Below are positions 17,708 to 39,400 of a stretch of DNA of 40,970 nt, one piece after another (the first letter of the stretch is position 1; every line of letters starts with the position of its first letter). Below the pieces are notes generated by a model that was not told the DNA's origin, did no database searches, and saw nothing but the letters and a program-made list of their open reading frames with translations. The DNA is from an uncultured Prochlorococcus sp. Its GTDB lineage: Bacteria > Cyanobacteriota > Cyanobacteriia > PCC-6307 > Cyanobiaceae. The stretch covers positions 1 to 40,970 of the forward strand of contig CACARV010000004.1 in the NCBI GenBank assembly GCA_902535025.1, read 5' to 3'. The position numbers and the translations under genes were made by a program.

Positions 17708-17851
17708 TAAATTCAAGTACTAAGGACTTTTATTTTATACAGGATAACGAAAATTTTTTGTTTCAGTTGGTACAAGTTAATTAATTTTAATTTTTATATT
17801 GAATAACTAATAAATTAATCCTACAGTAGATTACTATTCAAATTTTAATAT

Positions 17852-18619
17852 TTAATTATAAAAACCTTGCATCCCCATTGAATCTAATGCAGTTTTTGCT
17901 TCTTCCATAACTGATGGTTCCTTATCGAATAGAGCTATCCTAGTACATTCATCAACGAAACTCTCTTGAAATGTATTATTTAATTTTTCGTACAACCTAC
18001 ACAATGACCAAATGCAATTACTTCTCACACCTGATTCATTATCAATCTTTAAACTTATTAAAAGCTGTTCTGCTGCTAATTGAGCATTTTCCAAAGAAAC
18101 ATTTCCAATTTCAGCTAAGGAGCTAGATGACCATAACCTTACTGCAGCAACATCATTCTTCAAAGCATTTATTAATGGCTTTAAAACAATTTGGTTATCA
18201 TAATTAGCTAAGCTCCATGCTGTCGCTCTTCTGACATAAGCATTATCGTCACTTTCAAGAAGGCTGACAAGTTTCTGGACTGCGCTAGGGCATGGATTAC
18301 GCCCTAAAGCATACACAACACTCATTCTCTCCACTGGACAAGGTTGATCAAGTAAAGGTAACAAAAAGGGGAAAGATCTTTGATCTCTATATTCACAAAA
18401 TACTCTTAAGCCCTGTATTCTCTCTTCTCTATTACCTCTTAACATTTTTAATGCTTCGTTGCACTCTTGAGTTATGTTTAAACCTTTTGAAAAAGCATCT
18501 TCATCAATTTGTTCTAAAGGATCTATTTCAATCTCTAAAGCCAATTCTCTTGCCAAAATATCAGGATCGACTGCAATTTCAGCTAAGCTTTCTTTTTTAG
18601 GATCATTATTTTTTGTCAT
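17852..18619 (-). CDS. HEAT-repeat protein (PBS-lyase-like repeats)
   Basis: 255 residues. After an acidic N-terminus (about 1-55), the rest is a series of alpha-helical pairs of HEAT/PBS-lyase type: Pro-Val-Glu-Arg-Met-Ser-Val-Val-Tyr-Ala-Leu-Gly, Tyr-Val-Arg-Arg-Ala-Thr-Ala-Trp-Ser-Leu-Ala, Ala-Val-Arg-Leu-Trp-Ser-Ser-Ser-Ser-Leu-Ala-Glu-Ile-Gly and Gly-Val-Arg-Ser-Asn-Cys-Ile-Trp-Ser-Leu. Such proteins include phycobilin lyases, but also the IscA-interacting protein IaiH of Synechocystis. In an organism with few or no phycobilisomes a non-lyase role is more likely. IaiH is a guess, not an identification. Confidence 0.82.
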   Translation of the reverse strand: MTKNNDPKKESLAEIAVDPDILARELALEIEIDPLEQIDEDAFSKGLNITQECNEALKMLRGNREERIQGLRVFCEYRDQRSFPFLLPLLDQPCPVERMSVVYALGRNPCPSAVQKLVSLLESDDNAYVRRATAWSLANYDNQIVLKPLINALKNDVAAVRLWSSSSLAEIGNVSLENAQLAAEQLLISLKIDNESGVRSNCIWSLCRLYEKLNNTFQESFVDECTRIALFDKEPSVMEEAKTALDSMGMQGFYN

Positions 18620-18637
18620 TTTTAAACCAACAAAATA

Positions 18638-18784
18638 TTAATTCATAGGGGCAGGCGACATCATATCTCCTGGCAACCAAATTCTTGCACTAACTGCAAA
18701 GAAAGCAATCCCAAACAGTGCAACTATAGCGAAAGGTAAAATTTTTGTCTTAATAAAACCCAAAGATTCAAGATCAATTAACAC
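18638..18784 (-). CDS. 48-aa single-membrane-span protein
   Basis: An ORF from GTG (18784) to TAA, 48 codons. An AAGG motif sits 7-8 bases before the GTG, and an in-frame stop just upstream (18797-18799) rules out a longer start. The product has a charged N-terminus (Asp, Glu, Lys residues 4-14), one strongly hydrophobic segment (about 15-34), then Ser-Ala-Arg-Ile-Trp-Leu-Pro-Gly-Asp and a short Pro/Met tail. The size and layout are like the small thylakoid subunits of photosystems, cytochrome b6f or NDH-1. I cannot assign it to one of these. It lies between rlmN and the HEAT-repeat gene, same strand. Confidence 0.7.
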   Translation of the reverse strand: MLIDLESLGFIKTKILPFAIVALFGIAFFAVSARIWLPGDMMSPAPMN

Positions 18785-18831
18785 AATAATAACCTTTTAA
18801 ATTCACTTTTAAAAAATTTTCTTAAATAAGA

Positions 18832-19890
<1,059 letters not shown>

Positions 19891-19908
19891 TTAGTTAAAA
19901 AATTATTT

Positions 19909-20079
<171 letters not shown>

Positions 20080-20097
20080 TTATTCTAGTAATTAAAA

Positions 20098-20103
20098 ATT
20101 ATA
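20098..20103 (-). promoter_or_regulatory. Likely -10 box for hli
   Basis: The minus strand reads TATAAT, a perfect sigma-70 -10 match, at 20103-20098, 12 bases after the rpoC2 stop and 37 bases before the hli ATG. No good -35 is present, which is common in Prochlorococcus. It suggests hli can be transcribed separately from the rpo operon. Confidence 0.45.
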
Positions 20104-20114
20104 ATAGATGACAT

Positions 20115-24251
<4,137 letters not shown>

Positions 24252-24258
24252 TTAAAGA

Positions 24259-29498
<5,240 letters not shown>

Positions 29499-29521
29499 CC
29501 AAGAAAACTCGCGATTATGTG

Positions 29522-29551
29522 AAATTTACTATTTACTTTAAATTTACTATT
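29522..29551. repeat. Two 12-bp direct repeats in the rpoB leader
   Basis: AAATTTACTATT occurs at 29522-29533 and exactly again at 29540-29551, start to start 18 bases apart, about 24-53 bases upstream of the rpoB ATG. In an AT-rich region this may be chance, but a 12-base identity close to an important promoter could be a binding site or part of the leader RNA. Confidence 0.35.
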
Positions 29552-29610
29552 AAATTAGTTGATTAACTTTTTTTTATATGAAATCAAGTTTAAAATCTCG
29601 ATTTCAACAA

Positions 29611-29637
29611 AATTTTATAATTTTAAACTATAAAATT
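29611..29637. promoter_or_regulatory. A/T-only inverted repeat between tatD and rpoB
   Basis: AATTTTATA (29611-29619) is the inverse of TATAAAATT (29629-29637), with a 9-base loop. It lies in the 230-bp gap 29499-29728 between the tatD stop and the rpoB ATG. It could contain the rpoB promoter (TATAAA-like elements on both strands) or be a weak stem; with no G or C it is not a strong terminator. Nothing else is evident in this gap beyond the nearby direct repeat. Confidence 0.25.
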
Positions 29638-29728
29638 GAATTTAAAGTTTGTAAAAACAAATTTTAGGTGAGTTAAAACTAAAAATTAAGAAAATTTCAA
29701 GTAATTTTTAATATTATCAGATTTAGTG

Positions 29729-30523
29729 TCAAACTATCAAGTCAAATTTAAACAATTCTTCAGCATTCTTAGATGATTCTTGGGCAATTTGAATTAATTC
29801 AGTAGATCGCAAATCTGCCAAAAAATTAGCCACATTTTCAACAAAGGCGGGTTCGTTTCTTTTACCTCTATGGGGAACAGGGGCTAAGAAGGGAGAGTCA
29901 GTTTCAATCAAATATTTATCTCTCGGCACTATCTTTGCACACTCTTGTATTATATGAGCCTTTGGAAAAGTTACTATGCCACTAAAACTGATATAAAAGC
30001 CAAGATCTAAGAATTGTTTCATCTCACTTGGATTTCCTGTCCAACAATGAAGAACCCCTCTAGGGCATTTACCTTTATCGGAAAGGTCATGACAAATTCT
30101 CAACATTTCATTCGCCGCATCTCTGCAATGAATAATTACAGGCAGATTTAGTTCATAAGCTAACTCCATTTGTGGAATAAGAGCTTCGATTTGTTGATTT
30201 TTATTCTCGCTTTTAAAAAAATCTAAACCTAATTCTCCAATGGCTACAACTCTAACATCTTCTTGTGCTGATTTTCTTAAAAGAGATTTAGAATTTTTTT
30301 CCCATTTTTTTGCTTCGAGAGGGTGCAAACCTACTGAATAAAAAATTTCATTAAACTCATGAGATATTTTTTTTAACTTAGGTATTTCTTTAAATTCGCA
30401 ACAAGCATGTACTAATTTTTTTATCCCTCTTGAACGTAATCTTGAAATAACAGCTTCAATATCTTTCTCAAAATTTTCGAATATTAAATGACAGTGAGAA
30501 TCTATGAGTTCAATTTCGCTCAT
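29729..30523 (-). CDS. tatD: TatD family metal-dependent deoxyribonuclease
   Basis: 264 residues, an amidohydrolase-fold TatD hydrolase. Metal ligands are His10-Cys-His12 in Asp-Ser-His-Cys-His-Leu, Glu in Ala-Ile-Gly-Glu-Leu-Gly-Leu-Asp (about residue 98), His in Ile-Ile-His-Cys-Arg-Asp (about 134), His in Gly-Val-Leu-His-Cys-Trp-Thr-Gly (about 158) and Asp in Glu-Thr-Asp-Ser-Pro-Phe-Leu-Ala-Pro (about 209). Family members act as 3'-5' exonucleases or D-Tyr-tRNA-like hydrolases; substrate here is not determined. It begins 9 bases after rpsT, a linkage conserved in cyanobacteria upstream of rpoB. Confidence 0.93.
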   Translation of the reverse strand: MSEIELIDSHCHLIFENFEKDIEAVISRLRSRGIKKLVHACCEFKEIPKLKKISHEFNEIFYSVGLHPLEAKKWEKNSKSLLRKSAQEDVRVVAIGELGLDFFKSENKNQQIEALIPQMELAYELNLPVIIHCRDAANEMLRICHDLSDKGKCPRGVLHCWTGNPSEMKQFLDLGFYISFSGIVTFPKAHIIQECAKIVPRDKYLIETDSPFLAPVPHRGKRNEPAFVENVANFLADLRSTELIQIAQESSKNAEELFKFDLIV

Positions 30524-30532
30524 AATTAGGTT

Positions 30533-30829
30533 CTATTTTTCTGCAACAAGAGTGCACTTTACTAGTTTATTAATTTTTGACTTTTTTGTAGCTCCATTAT
30601 TCTTATGAAGCACATTTTTTTTAACTGCTTTATCTATTAAGCTGTAAGTATTATTAAGACTAGTTTGCAAAAGATTTTTATTATCTTGATTAGGTTCTTT
30701 CTTATATTTTTCACAATTTTCTATGGTTTTTTTCGTTAGCGTTTTAACTGTAGATTTATATGATTTATTAATTAGACGGTTTCTTTCAGAAATTAGAATT
30801 CTCTTTTTTGCTGATTTGTTATTTGCCAC
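30533..30829 (-). CDS. rpsT: 30S ribosomal protein S20
   Basis: 98 residues, highly Lys-rich and helical, starting Met-Ala-Asn-Asn-Lys-Ser-Ala-Lys-Lys-Arg, which matches the S20 N-terminus. S20 binds 16S rRNA in the body of the 30S subunit. It is the first gene of the rpsT-tatD unit ahead of rpoB and diverges from hisD across 115 bp. Confidence 0.95.
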   Translation of the reverse strand: MANNKSAKKRILISERNRLINKSYKSTVKTLTKKTIENCEKYKKEPNQDNKNLLQTSLNNTYSLIDKAVKKNVLHKNNGATKKSKINKLVKCTLVAEK

Positions 30830-30855
30830 AGAGTTGATTTTTATAGAAGATTATT

Positions 30856-30861
30856 ATCATA
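30856..30861 (-). promoter_or_regulatory. Possible extended -10 box for rpsT
   Basis: On the minus strand TATGAT (30861-30856) is preceded by TG-T, giving an extended -10 of the form TGnTATGAT, 26 bases before the rpsT ATG. In the same gap, TATAAT at 30891-30896 and TATACT at 30918-30923 on the plus strand are candidates for hisD (ATG 30945). Confidence 0.35.
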
Positions 30862-30944
30862 ACAAACAAATCGACTACTAATCAATAATATATAATTTAG
30901 ATATTGAAAAATATCCTTATACTTGGAATTTAAAAATTAAAAAT

Positions 30945-32231
30945 ATGAAGATCATAGATAATAAAAAAAATGCTATTGAAGAATTAAAAAGAATTTCTTA
31001 TCGAACTAATTCAGAAAACAATAATAATATTTCTGCAGTCGTCGAAGAAATCCTTCAAGAAGTCAAAACTTTTGGAGATATAGCAGTAGAAAAATATACA
31101 AAAAAATTTGATGGTTTCAATCCTAATCCTATGCAAGTAAGCCATAGTGATTTAAAGAATGCCTGGGATGAAATTGACAACAATTTAAAAAGCTCACTGG
31201 AGATAGCTCATGAAAGAATAAAAAAATTCCATGAACAAGAAATCCCATCATCTTTTACTATTAAAGGTCAGCATGGAGATACAGTTCAAAGGAGATGGAG
31301 ACCAGTAAAAAAAGCAGGAATTTATATACCTGGAGGTAGAGCAGCTTATCCAAGTACTGTATTAATGAATGCAATACCTGCAAAAGTTGCAGGAGTAGAG
31401 GAGATTATCATGGTATCTCCTGGGAACAGCCAAGGATTAATAAACAAGACTGTTTTAGCTGCAGCTTACTTATCCGGAGTAAAGAAAGTTTTTAGAATCG
31501 GAGGAGCTCAAGCAATTGGTGCTTTAGCATTTGGCACAAATCAGATAAATAAAGTTGATGTTATTTCCGGACCAGGGAATATTTATGTAACCACTGCTAA
31601 AAAATTAATTTATGGATCTACAGGAATTGATTCATTAGCCGGTCCAAGTGAAATATTAATCATTGCTGATGAAACAGCTCAAAGCAAACACATAGCGGCT
31701 GATTTACTAGCTCAAGCAGAACACGATCCTTTGGCTTCTTCAATACTTCTAACAATATCAAAGAACCAAGCTAAAGAAGTTTTAGATGAAGTTTATAAAA
31801 AGATAGATGACCATCCGAGAAAAGAAATTTGTATGCAATCAATAAAAAATTGGGGATTAATTGTAATATGCGATGATTATGACACATGTATTGAACTCAG
31901 TAATAACTTTGCTCCAGAACACTTAGAAATTTCGACTTTTGATCCAAAAAAAATTCTTGAAGGTATTGACAATGCAGGTGCAATATTTTTAGGTAAATGG
32001 ACGCCTGAAGCTGTCGGGGATTACTTGGCAGGACCAAATCATACATTACCTACCTCAGGAAATTCCAGATTTAGCGGTTCATTAGGAGTGGAAACTTTTA
32101 TGAAAAATACTTCAATCATAGAATTTAACGAAGAAAGTTTAAAAGTTAATTCTCTAGATATTATAAATCTTGCTAAAAGTGAAGGATTACATAGTCACGC
32201 TGATTCAGTACAAATAAGATTTAATGTTTAA
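30945..32231 (+). CDS. hisD: Histidinol dehydrogenase
   Basis: 428 residues, normal for HisD. It oxidises L-histidinol to L-histidine in two NAD-dependent steps. Family motifs present include [13 protein letters not shown] (about 126-138), Gly-Pro-Gly-Asn-Ile-Tyr-Val-Thr, Ala-Gly-Pro-Ser-Glu, the zinc-ligand segment Gln-Ala-Glu-His-Asp-Pro (about 257-262) and Ala-Pro-Glu-His-Leu-Glu with catalytic Glu-His (about 325). It stands alone from other his genes, as is usual in cyanobacteria. The stop overlaps the convergent rpiA stop by 4 bp. Confidence 0.96.
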   Translation: MKIIDNKKNAIEELKRISYRTNSENNNNISAVVEEILQEVKTFGDIAVEKYTKKFDGFNPNPMQVSHSDLKNAWDEIDNNLKSSLEIAHERIKKFHEQEIPSSFTIKGQHGDTVQRRWRPVKKAGIYIPGGRAAYPSTVLMNAIPAKVAGVEEIIMVSPGNSQGLINKTVLAAAYLSGVKKVFRIGGAQAIGALAFGTNQINKVDVISGPGNIYVTTAKKLIYGSTGIDSLAGPSEILIIADETAQSKHIAADLLAQAEHDPLASSILLTISKNQAKEVLDEVYKKIDDHPRKEICMQSIKNWGLIVICDDYDTCIELSNNFAPEHLEISTFDPKKILEGIDNAGAIFLGKWTPEAVGDYLAGPNHTLPTSGNSRFSGSLGVETFMKNTSIIEFNEESLKVNSLDIINLAKSEGLHSHADSVQIRFNV

Positions 32232-32941
32232 ACAGATTTGGTGGGAGAATAAACGACAGGGATGTCATTTTCGATCTTACCAACTAATACTTTATCTGTA
32301 AGATCAACAAATAAACCATTTTCTAGTACTCCAGGAATATTATTTATACTCATCTCAATGTTTTTGGGATTATTAATACCATCTTTAAATAATACATCTA
32401 AGATTAAATTGCCTTGATCAGTAACAACAGGGCCAGCTTTTTTTGTAGCCATTCTTAAAGTAGAACTACCATTCATTTCAGAAATCAAATCCTGTACATG
32501 CTTCCAAGCGTTTGGAAGAACCTCTACAGGTAAAGGGAAAGAATAATTTAAATTTTGAACCATTTTTGTTTCATCTACAACAATTAAAAGTTTATTAGCT
32601 TTAGATGCCACTAACTTCTCTCTTACATGACACGCTCCTCCCCCTTTGATGAGTTGAAATCTTGGATCAACTTCATCCGCGCCGTCAATGGCTAAATCAA
32701 TTTTAGAAACCGATGCTAAATCAATAAGAGGGATACCAAGTTCAAGCGCTAAAACTTCTGATTGAAAAGAAGTTGCAACACCTCTTATTTTTTTCAATTT
32801 TCCTGCACTAATTTCTTTAGAAAGACTTTTTATCATAAGCGCTGAAGTTGACCCAGATCCTAATCCGAGTATCATGCCGCTTTCAACTTCCTTGATAGCT
32901 GCATCAGCAACTACTTGCTTCATTTGAGTTTGTGAGTCCAA
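32228..32941 (-). CDS. rpiA: Ribose-5-phosphate isomerase A
   Basis: 237 residues. RpiA interconverts ribose-5-phosphate and ribulose-5-phosphate, needed in both the Calvin cycle and the pentose phosphate pathway. Motifs: Gly-Leu-Gly-Ser-Gly-Ser-Thr (about 25-31), Asp-Gly-Ala-Asp-Glu-Val-Asp with catalytic Asp (about 85-91), and [11 protein letters not shown] (about 98-108) with catalytic Glu. In many bacteria this last motif reads Lys-Gly-Gly-Gly-Gly-Ala/Ala-Leu; here Ala-Cys-His replaces it. It lies 43 bases downstream of the HtrA-type gene start-to-end and may share its transcript. Confidence 0.94.
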   Translation of the reverse strand: MDSQTQMKQVVADAAIKEVESGMILGLGSGSTSALMIKSLSKEISAGKLKKIRGVATSFQSEVLALELGIPLIDLASVSKIDLAIDGADEVDPRFQLIKGGGACHVREKLVASKANKLLIVVDETKMVQNLNYSFPLPVEVLPNAWKHVQDLISEMNGSSTLRMATKKAGPVVTDQGNLILDVLFKDGINNPKNIEMSINNIPGVLENGLFVDLTDKVLVGKIENDIPVVYSPTKSV

Positions 32942-32984
32942 AATCTTTTTTTTGTTTATAGATTATTTAATTTCAATGGGTGAT

Positions 32985-34130
<1,146 letters not shown>

Positions 34131-34274
34131 TTAAATATTTCGTAAATCTAATTGAAGAAATATATTATTGTTGTCTTTTTGTTTACATCCATAAAATACA
34201 ATTTTTGGAATATTTTTTTTAAAAAACTTGATTATATGTGAGAATAATTCTAAATAAGCTATCTATATTTATCT

Positions 34275-34742
34275 TTGCTTAAAGAAAAGAAAGAAAAATT
34301 TGAAAATCTTCTACAAAGAGTTGCAAAGGCAATGGATATTGAAATATGCAGTTTAAATATTAAAACCAATCAAACTCCAATTATTTTAGAAATTAAGATA
34401 AAAAAAATGAATGGGGAAGATATTTCATTGGAAGATTGTACGCGATTTAATAATCCAGTATCTCAAGAAATTGAGAACTCAAATCTTTTTAATTGTTCAT
34501 ATGTGTTAGAAATTAGTAGTCAAGGTGTCAGTGATGAATTAACCTCGGATAGAGACTTCAAAACTTTTAAGGGTTTTCCAGTTAATGTTGAATTAAACCG
34601 AAAGAATTCAAAAATTAAATTTTTGGAAGGTTTACTTTATGAAAAGACTAAAGATTATTTAGCCATTAACATAAAAGGTAAAATTAAAAAAATCCCTTTT
34701 AATGAAGTACTAAAAATTAGTCTTACTACAGTTAAAGATTAA
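34275..34742 (+). CDS. rimP: Ribosome maturation factor RimP
   Basis: 155 residues from a TTG at 34275; no upstream ATG is in frame nearby. RimP is needed for 30S subunit maturation. The N-terminal alpha/beta domain (Glu-Ile-Lys-Ile-Lys, [10 protein letters not shown]) and [13 protein letters not shown] (about 77-89) resemble the RimP pattern, where the last motif is usually Leu-Glu-Val-Ser-Ser-Pro-Gly with Pro. A Gln replaces that Pro here. It is the first gene of the rimP-nusA-ylxR-infB operon, with a 159-base leader region divergent from the protease gene. Confidence 0.9.
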   Translation: MLKEKKEKFENLLQRVAKAMDIEICSLNIKTNQTPIILEIKIKKMNGEDISLEDCTRFNNPVSQEIENSNLFNCSYVLEISSQGVSDELTSDRDFKTFKGFPVNVELNRKNSKIKFLEGLLYEKTKDYLAINIKGKIKKIPFNEVLKISLTTVKD

Positions 34743-34777
34743 TCTTTTTCAACAATTATTCAATTTCCCCATCATAG

Positions 34778-36151
34778 ATGGCATTAGTTATTCTCCCCGG
34801 CTTGAACAATCTTATTGAAGACATTAGTGAGGAAAAAAAGTTACCTCCCAATGTTGTAGAAATTGCCTTGCGCGAAGCCTTACTAAAAGGATACGAAAAA
34901 TATAGAAGAACTTTTTATATTGGTGTTAATGAAGATCCATTTGATGAAGAATATTTCAGTAATTTTGATGTTGGATTAGATTTAGAAGAAGAAGGTTACA
35001 GAATATTATCAAGTAAAATTATTGTAGAGGAGGTGGAGAGCGAAGATCATCAAATTTCTCTTGTAGAAGTAAAACAAGTTACTGATGATGCTCAAATTGG
35101 TGACACAGTTGTTTTGGACGTAACTCCAGAAAAAGAGGATTTTGGTCGAATGGCTGCCTCTACAACAAAGCAAGTTTTAGCCCAAAAATTAAGGGATCAA
35201 CAAAGAAAAATGATCCAAGAAGAATTTGCTGATTTAGAAGACCCTGTTTTAACCGCAAGAGTCATAAGATTTGAAAGACAATCAGTAATCATGGGAGTCA
35301 GTTCAGGTATTGGCAGACCTGAAGTAGAGGCCGAACTTCCTAAAAGAGATCAATTACCAAATGATAATTACAGAGCAAACGCGACGTTTAAAGTATTTTT
35401 GAAAGAAGTGAGTGAAGTAGCGCGTAAAGGTCCACAACTTTTTGTAAGTAGAGCCAATGCTGGTTTAGTAGTCTACCTATTTGAAAATGAAGTACCTGAA
35501 ATACAAGAGGGTACAGTTAAAATTGTCGCTGTTTCTAGAGAAGCGAACCCTCCTTCAAGAGCAGTGGGTCCAAGAACAAAAGTAGCTGTCGATAGTATTG
35601 AACAAGAAGTTGATCCTGTAGGCGCCTGTATCGGAGCTAGAGGAGCAAGAATTCAACAAGTTGTTAATGAATTAAGAGGAGAAAAGATTGATGTAATCAA
35701 ATGGTCATCTGATCCTGTACAGTACATTTTAAATTCTTTAAGTCCAGCCAAAGTAGATCTAGTAAGATTAGTTGATCCAGAAGGACAGCACGCTCACGTT
35801 TTAGTTCCCCCTGATCAATTGAGTCTTGCAATAGGAAGAGAAGGCCAAAATGTACGACTTGCAGCAAGATTAACTGGTTGGAAGATTGATGTTAAAAACT
35901 CACATGAATATGATCAGGAAGTAGAAGATGCAGCGGTTGCTGAACTAATAGTTCAGAGGGAAGATGAAGAGAATCTTCAGCGAGAGGCTGAACAGAGATT
36001 AGAGGCAGAGCAAGCTGAACGTGCCGCAGAAGATGCAAGATTAAGAGAGCTTTATCCTCTTCCTGAAGATGAACAAGATTATGCAGAAAATTACGAGGTA
36101 ATTTCTTCTTCAGATAATGAAATAACCTCTTCGGAGGAGAGAACACGGTGA
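34778..36151 (+). CDS. nusA: Transcription termination/antitermination factor NusA
   Basis: 457 residues: N-terminal RNA-polymerase-binding domain (about 1-130), S1 domain (about 135-205) and two KH domains with Gly-Ala-Arg-Gly (about 284-287) and Gly-Arg-Glu-Gly (about 351-354) RNA-binding loops. The C-terminal ~75 residues are Glu/Ala-rich and acidic, without the two AR repeats of E. coli. It modulates pausing, termination and rRNA antitermination. It is 35 bases after rimP; its TGA overlaps the GTG of ylxR. Confidence 0.96.
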   Translation: MALVILPGLNNLIEDISEEKKLPPNVVEIALREALLKGYEKYRRTFYIGVNEDPFDEEYFSNFDVGLDLEEEGYRILSSKIIVEEVESEDHQISLVEVKQVTDDAQIGDTVVLDVTPEKEDFGRMAASTTKQVLAQKLRDQQRKMIQEEFADLEDPVLTARVIRFERQSVIMGVSSGIGRPEVEAELPKRDQLPNDNYRANATFKVFLKEVSEVARKGPQLFVSRANAGLVVYLFENEVPEIQEGTVKIVAVSREANPPSRAVGPRTKVAVDSIEQEVDPVGACIGARGARIQQVVNELRGEKIDVIKWSSDPVQYILNSLSPAKVDLVRLVDPEGQHAHVLVPPDQLSLAIGREGQNVRLAARLTGWKIDVKNSHEYDQEVEDAAVAELIVQREDEENLQREAEQRLEAEQAERAAEDARLRELYPLPEDEQDYAENYEVISSSDNEITSSEERTR

Positions 36152-36432
36152 TACGAAAATCCCCTATTATGCGCTTTTGTATTTCATGTAAAAAAACATA
36201 TGAAAGGGAAAATCTTTTTAAGATTACCAAAGATCATAAGCAAGGCATAATGTTTCAAAAGGGAATGGGGCGTTCAGCTTACATTTGCAAGTCAGAAAAA
36301 TGTTATTCAGATGCAAAAATTAAAAAAAAGCTTCAAAAAGCTTTAAAAACAATATTTGAACCTGATTTTTTTGATATTTTTAAAAAAGAAATTGAAAGCT
36401 ATGATTACTATTCCAATAAGGAATATAATTAA
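36148..36432 (+). CDS. ylxR: YlxR family (DUF448) RNA-binding protein
   Basis: 94 residues from a GTG that overlaps the nusA stop (GTGA); a GGAGG at 36133-36137 supports this start. An in-frame ATG at 36169 gives the shorter conventional form (Met-Arg-Phe-Cys-Ile-Ser-Cys). Cys-x2-Cys near the N-terminus and Gly-Arg-Ser-Ala-Tyr-Ile-Cys (about 43-49) are the YlxR signature. The family is almost always encoded between nusA and infB and is reported to bind RNA; its exact role is not settled. Confidence 0.92.
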   Translation: MIRKSPIMRFCISCKKTYERENLFKITKDHKQGIMFQKGMGRSAYICKSEKCYSDAKIKKKLQKALKTIFEPDFFDIFKKEIESYDYYSNKEYN

Positions 36433-36473
36433 ACTAAATTCTTTTAAATCCTAAAAGAGTAAAATTAGATTAA

Positions 36474-39400
36474 ATGACTATCAGCGATAAAATCAGAGTT
36501 TATGAACTTTCCAGAGATTTGAATCTGGAAAACAAGGATATATTGGATGCTGCTCAAAAACTTTCAATTTCTGTAAAAAGTCATAGCAGTTCAATTAGTT
36601 CAGAGGATGCAAAAAAAATTAGAAATCTCATCAATAAAAAAAATCCCGGAGAAAAAATACTTTCAGTAAATAAACTACCTAATAATAAAGAAACTGATGA
36701 AAGGAATAAAGAAGATGAATCTCTTAGTATCTCTTCTATTCAAGGAAAGTCCTTCAAAGAAAACTCAAGCAAAAAGCCTTTATTGAGCAAACCAATAAAT
36801 AAACCTCTGAATCCTAAAATAATTTCAAACCAGCAGAAAATTCCCAACAAACCAACAATTATATCTACTACAAATACTCAAGCAGATCGAAAAAATCAAA
36901 ACTTAAATACAAAACAGTCGCAAAATTTTAGTCAAGATAAAAAATCTTCTCGAATTAATCCAAACTCACCTATCAAAAGTCCCTCAAGACCTCCTATTCA
37001 ACTAATAGAAAAGCCCAAAAATTTAATTAATAAAAATAAATCTAATGAATATACAAAAAACAATTTTAACGTAAAAAGTAAGGAATCATCAACTAAGAGA
37101 TCTGATCAAAATAAGGTTGTACGTAACTCAAAGAACTTTAATAATAAAATTAATACTCCTGAGCTAGTAGGAGCTCCAATTAGAAGAGTCGATAATAAGA
37201 GTGGTGTAAATAAACAAAATATAAATAATCAACAAAACATTTCTTATAAACAAAATTCCCCCAACAAACCTAATTTATCTAATAAGCCTGGATTAAGAAA
37301 CAAACCTCCAATTCAAGGAAAAACTGGATCTTTCAGAAGACAAGGAAATCCAAGTAGACCAGGAACACCTAGCAAACCTATTAGCAATTTCAGACAAGGC
37401 GGGGCTTCTGGGCAAGGTCAGTTTAGTAAACCCAGGTCTACATTTAATGGTCAAAATTCCTCTGGCATAAGAAAACCTGTGTCACGCAACGATTTTTTAC
37501 AACTTCAAAAAACCAATGCATCTGATCCAAATAAAATAGGCAGAGCTAATACATCTGAGAAGAATAAATTAGGTAAAAATAATAACGAAAAACAAAATCT
37601 TGAGACACCTAAACAGAAAGTTAAAACTCCCACTAATCATCCAAATTCGACGCTTAATTCCAAAAAACCGCCTCATAGATCATTTACTAATAGTTCAAAA
37701 AAATCAGGAAAGTCAGATTGGGACGATAGTGCAAAACTTGAGGCTTTAAGAAATAAAAATCCTCATAAGCAAAGACAAAAAGTTCATATCATAGGTGAAA
37801 ATGATGACACATTAACATCTGAAACAAGTGGATACTCAGGTGAGAAAATCTCAATTCTTTCAGCAAGTCTGGCACGTCCAAAAAAAGAAAAGTCTGATGA
37901 ATCTAAATCTCAAAAAACTGTAAAACAATTTAAAAAGAAAAAAAAGGAGACCACCAGGCAAAGACAAAAAAGAAGAGCAATGGAATTAAAGGCAGCTAAA
38001 GAAGCTAAACAGGTAAGACCTGAGATGATAATAGTTCCCGAAGATAATTTAACAGTTCAAGAATTAGCTGATAAATTAAGTCTTGAAAGTTCTGAAATAA
38101 TCAAATCTCTTTTCTTTAAAGGGATAACTGCAACTGTAACTCAATCACTTGATTTAGCTACTATTGAGACAGTTGCCGAAGAATTTGGGGTACCTGTTTT
38201 GCAGGATGACATCCAAGAAGCTGCAGAGAAAACAGTAGATATGATTGAATCAGATGATATTAATAGTCTTATCAAGAGGCCTCCTGTAATAACAGTGATG
38301 GGACACGTAGATCATGGTAAGACTAGCCTTTTAGATTCTATTAGAGAATCAAGAGTAGCTTCTGGAGAAGCAGGAGGCATAACTCAGCATATAGGAGCTT
38401 ATCAAGTTGAATTCGAGCATGAATCTAAAAAGAAAAAGCTAACTTTTCTTGATACCCCTGGTCATGAAGCTTTCACGGCAATGCGAGCAAGAGGGACAAA
38501 AGTTACTGATGTAGCTGTTCTTGTAGTGGCGGCAGATGATGGTTGCAGACCTCAAACACTTGAAGCAATTAGTCATGCAAGAGCAGCTAAGGTACCTATT
38601 GTTGTCGCAATAAATAAAATTGACAAAGAAGGTGCTTCTCCAGAAAGAGTTAAGCAAGAATTATCAGAAAAGGATTTAATTTCTGAAGATTGGGGAGGAG
38701 ATGTTGTAATGGTACCAGTAAGCGCAATCAAGAAACAAAATATTGATAAATTGCTTGAAATGATTTTGTTAGTTTCAGAAGTTGAAGACCTGCAAGCAAA
38801 CCCTGACAGAGCAGCCAAAGGAACAGTAATTGAAGCCCACTTAGATAAAGCAAAAGGTCCCGTAGCTACTTTATTAGTACAAAATGGTACATTAAAATCT
38901 GGAGATGTTTTAGCTGCAGGTTCAGTTCTTGGGAAAATTAGAGCAATGGTTGACGAGCACGGCAGTAGAATCAAAGAAGCAGGTCCTTCTTTCCCAGTCG
39001 AAGCTCTAGGATTTAGTGAGGTCCCAACAGCAGGAGATGAATTTGAAGTCTACCCTGATGAAAAAACTGCTAGATCTATTGTTGGCGAAAGAGCTACAGA
39101 TGCTAGAGCAACAAAATTAGCTCAACAAATGGCTTCACGGAGAGTTAGTTTATCTTCATTGTCAACTCAAGCTAATGAAGGCGAACTAAAAGAGTTAAAC
39201 TTAATCCTTAAAGCTGATGTTCAAGGTAGTGTTGAAGCAATTTTAGGATCACTAGAACAACTTCCAAAAAACGAAGTTCAAGTGAGAGTTTTATTATCAG
39301 CACCAGGAGAAATAACTGAGACAGATATTGATCTAGCAGCAGCTTCAGGATCAGTCATAGTTGGCTTTAATACAACATTAGCATCTGGGGCAAAAAGAGC

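Noticed and set aside
38573-38974. 133-codon ORF antisense to the IF-2 GTPase domain
   Set aside because: Opposite the most conserved part of infB; no ribosome-binding site or family features.
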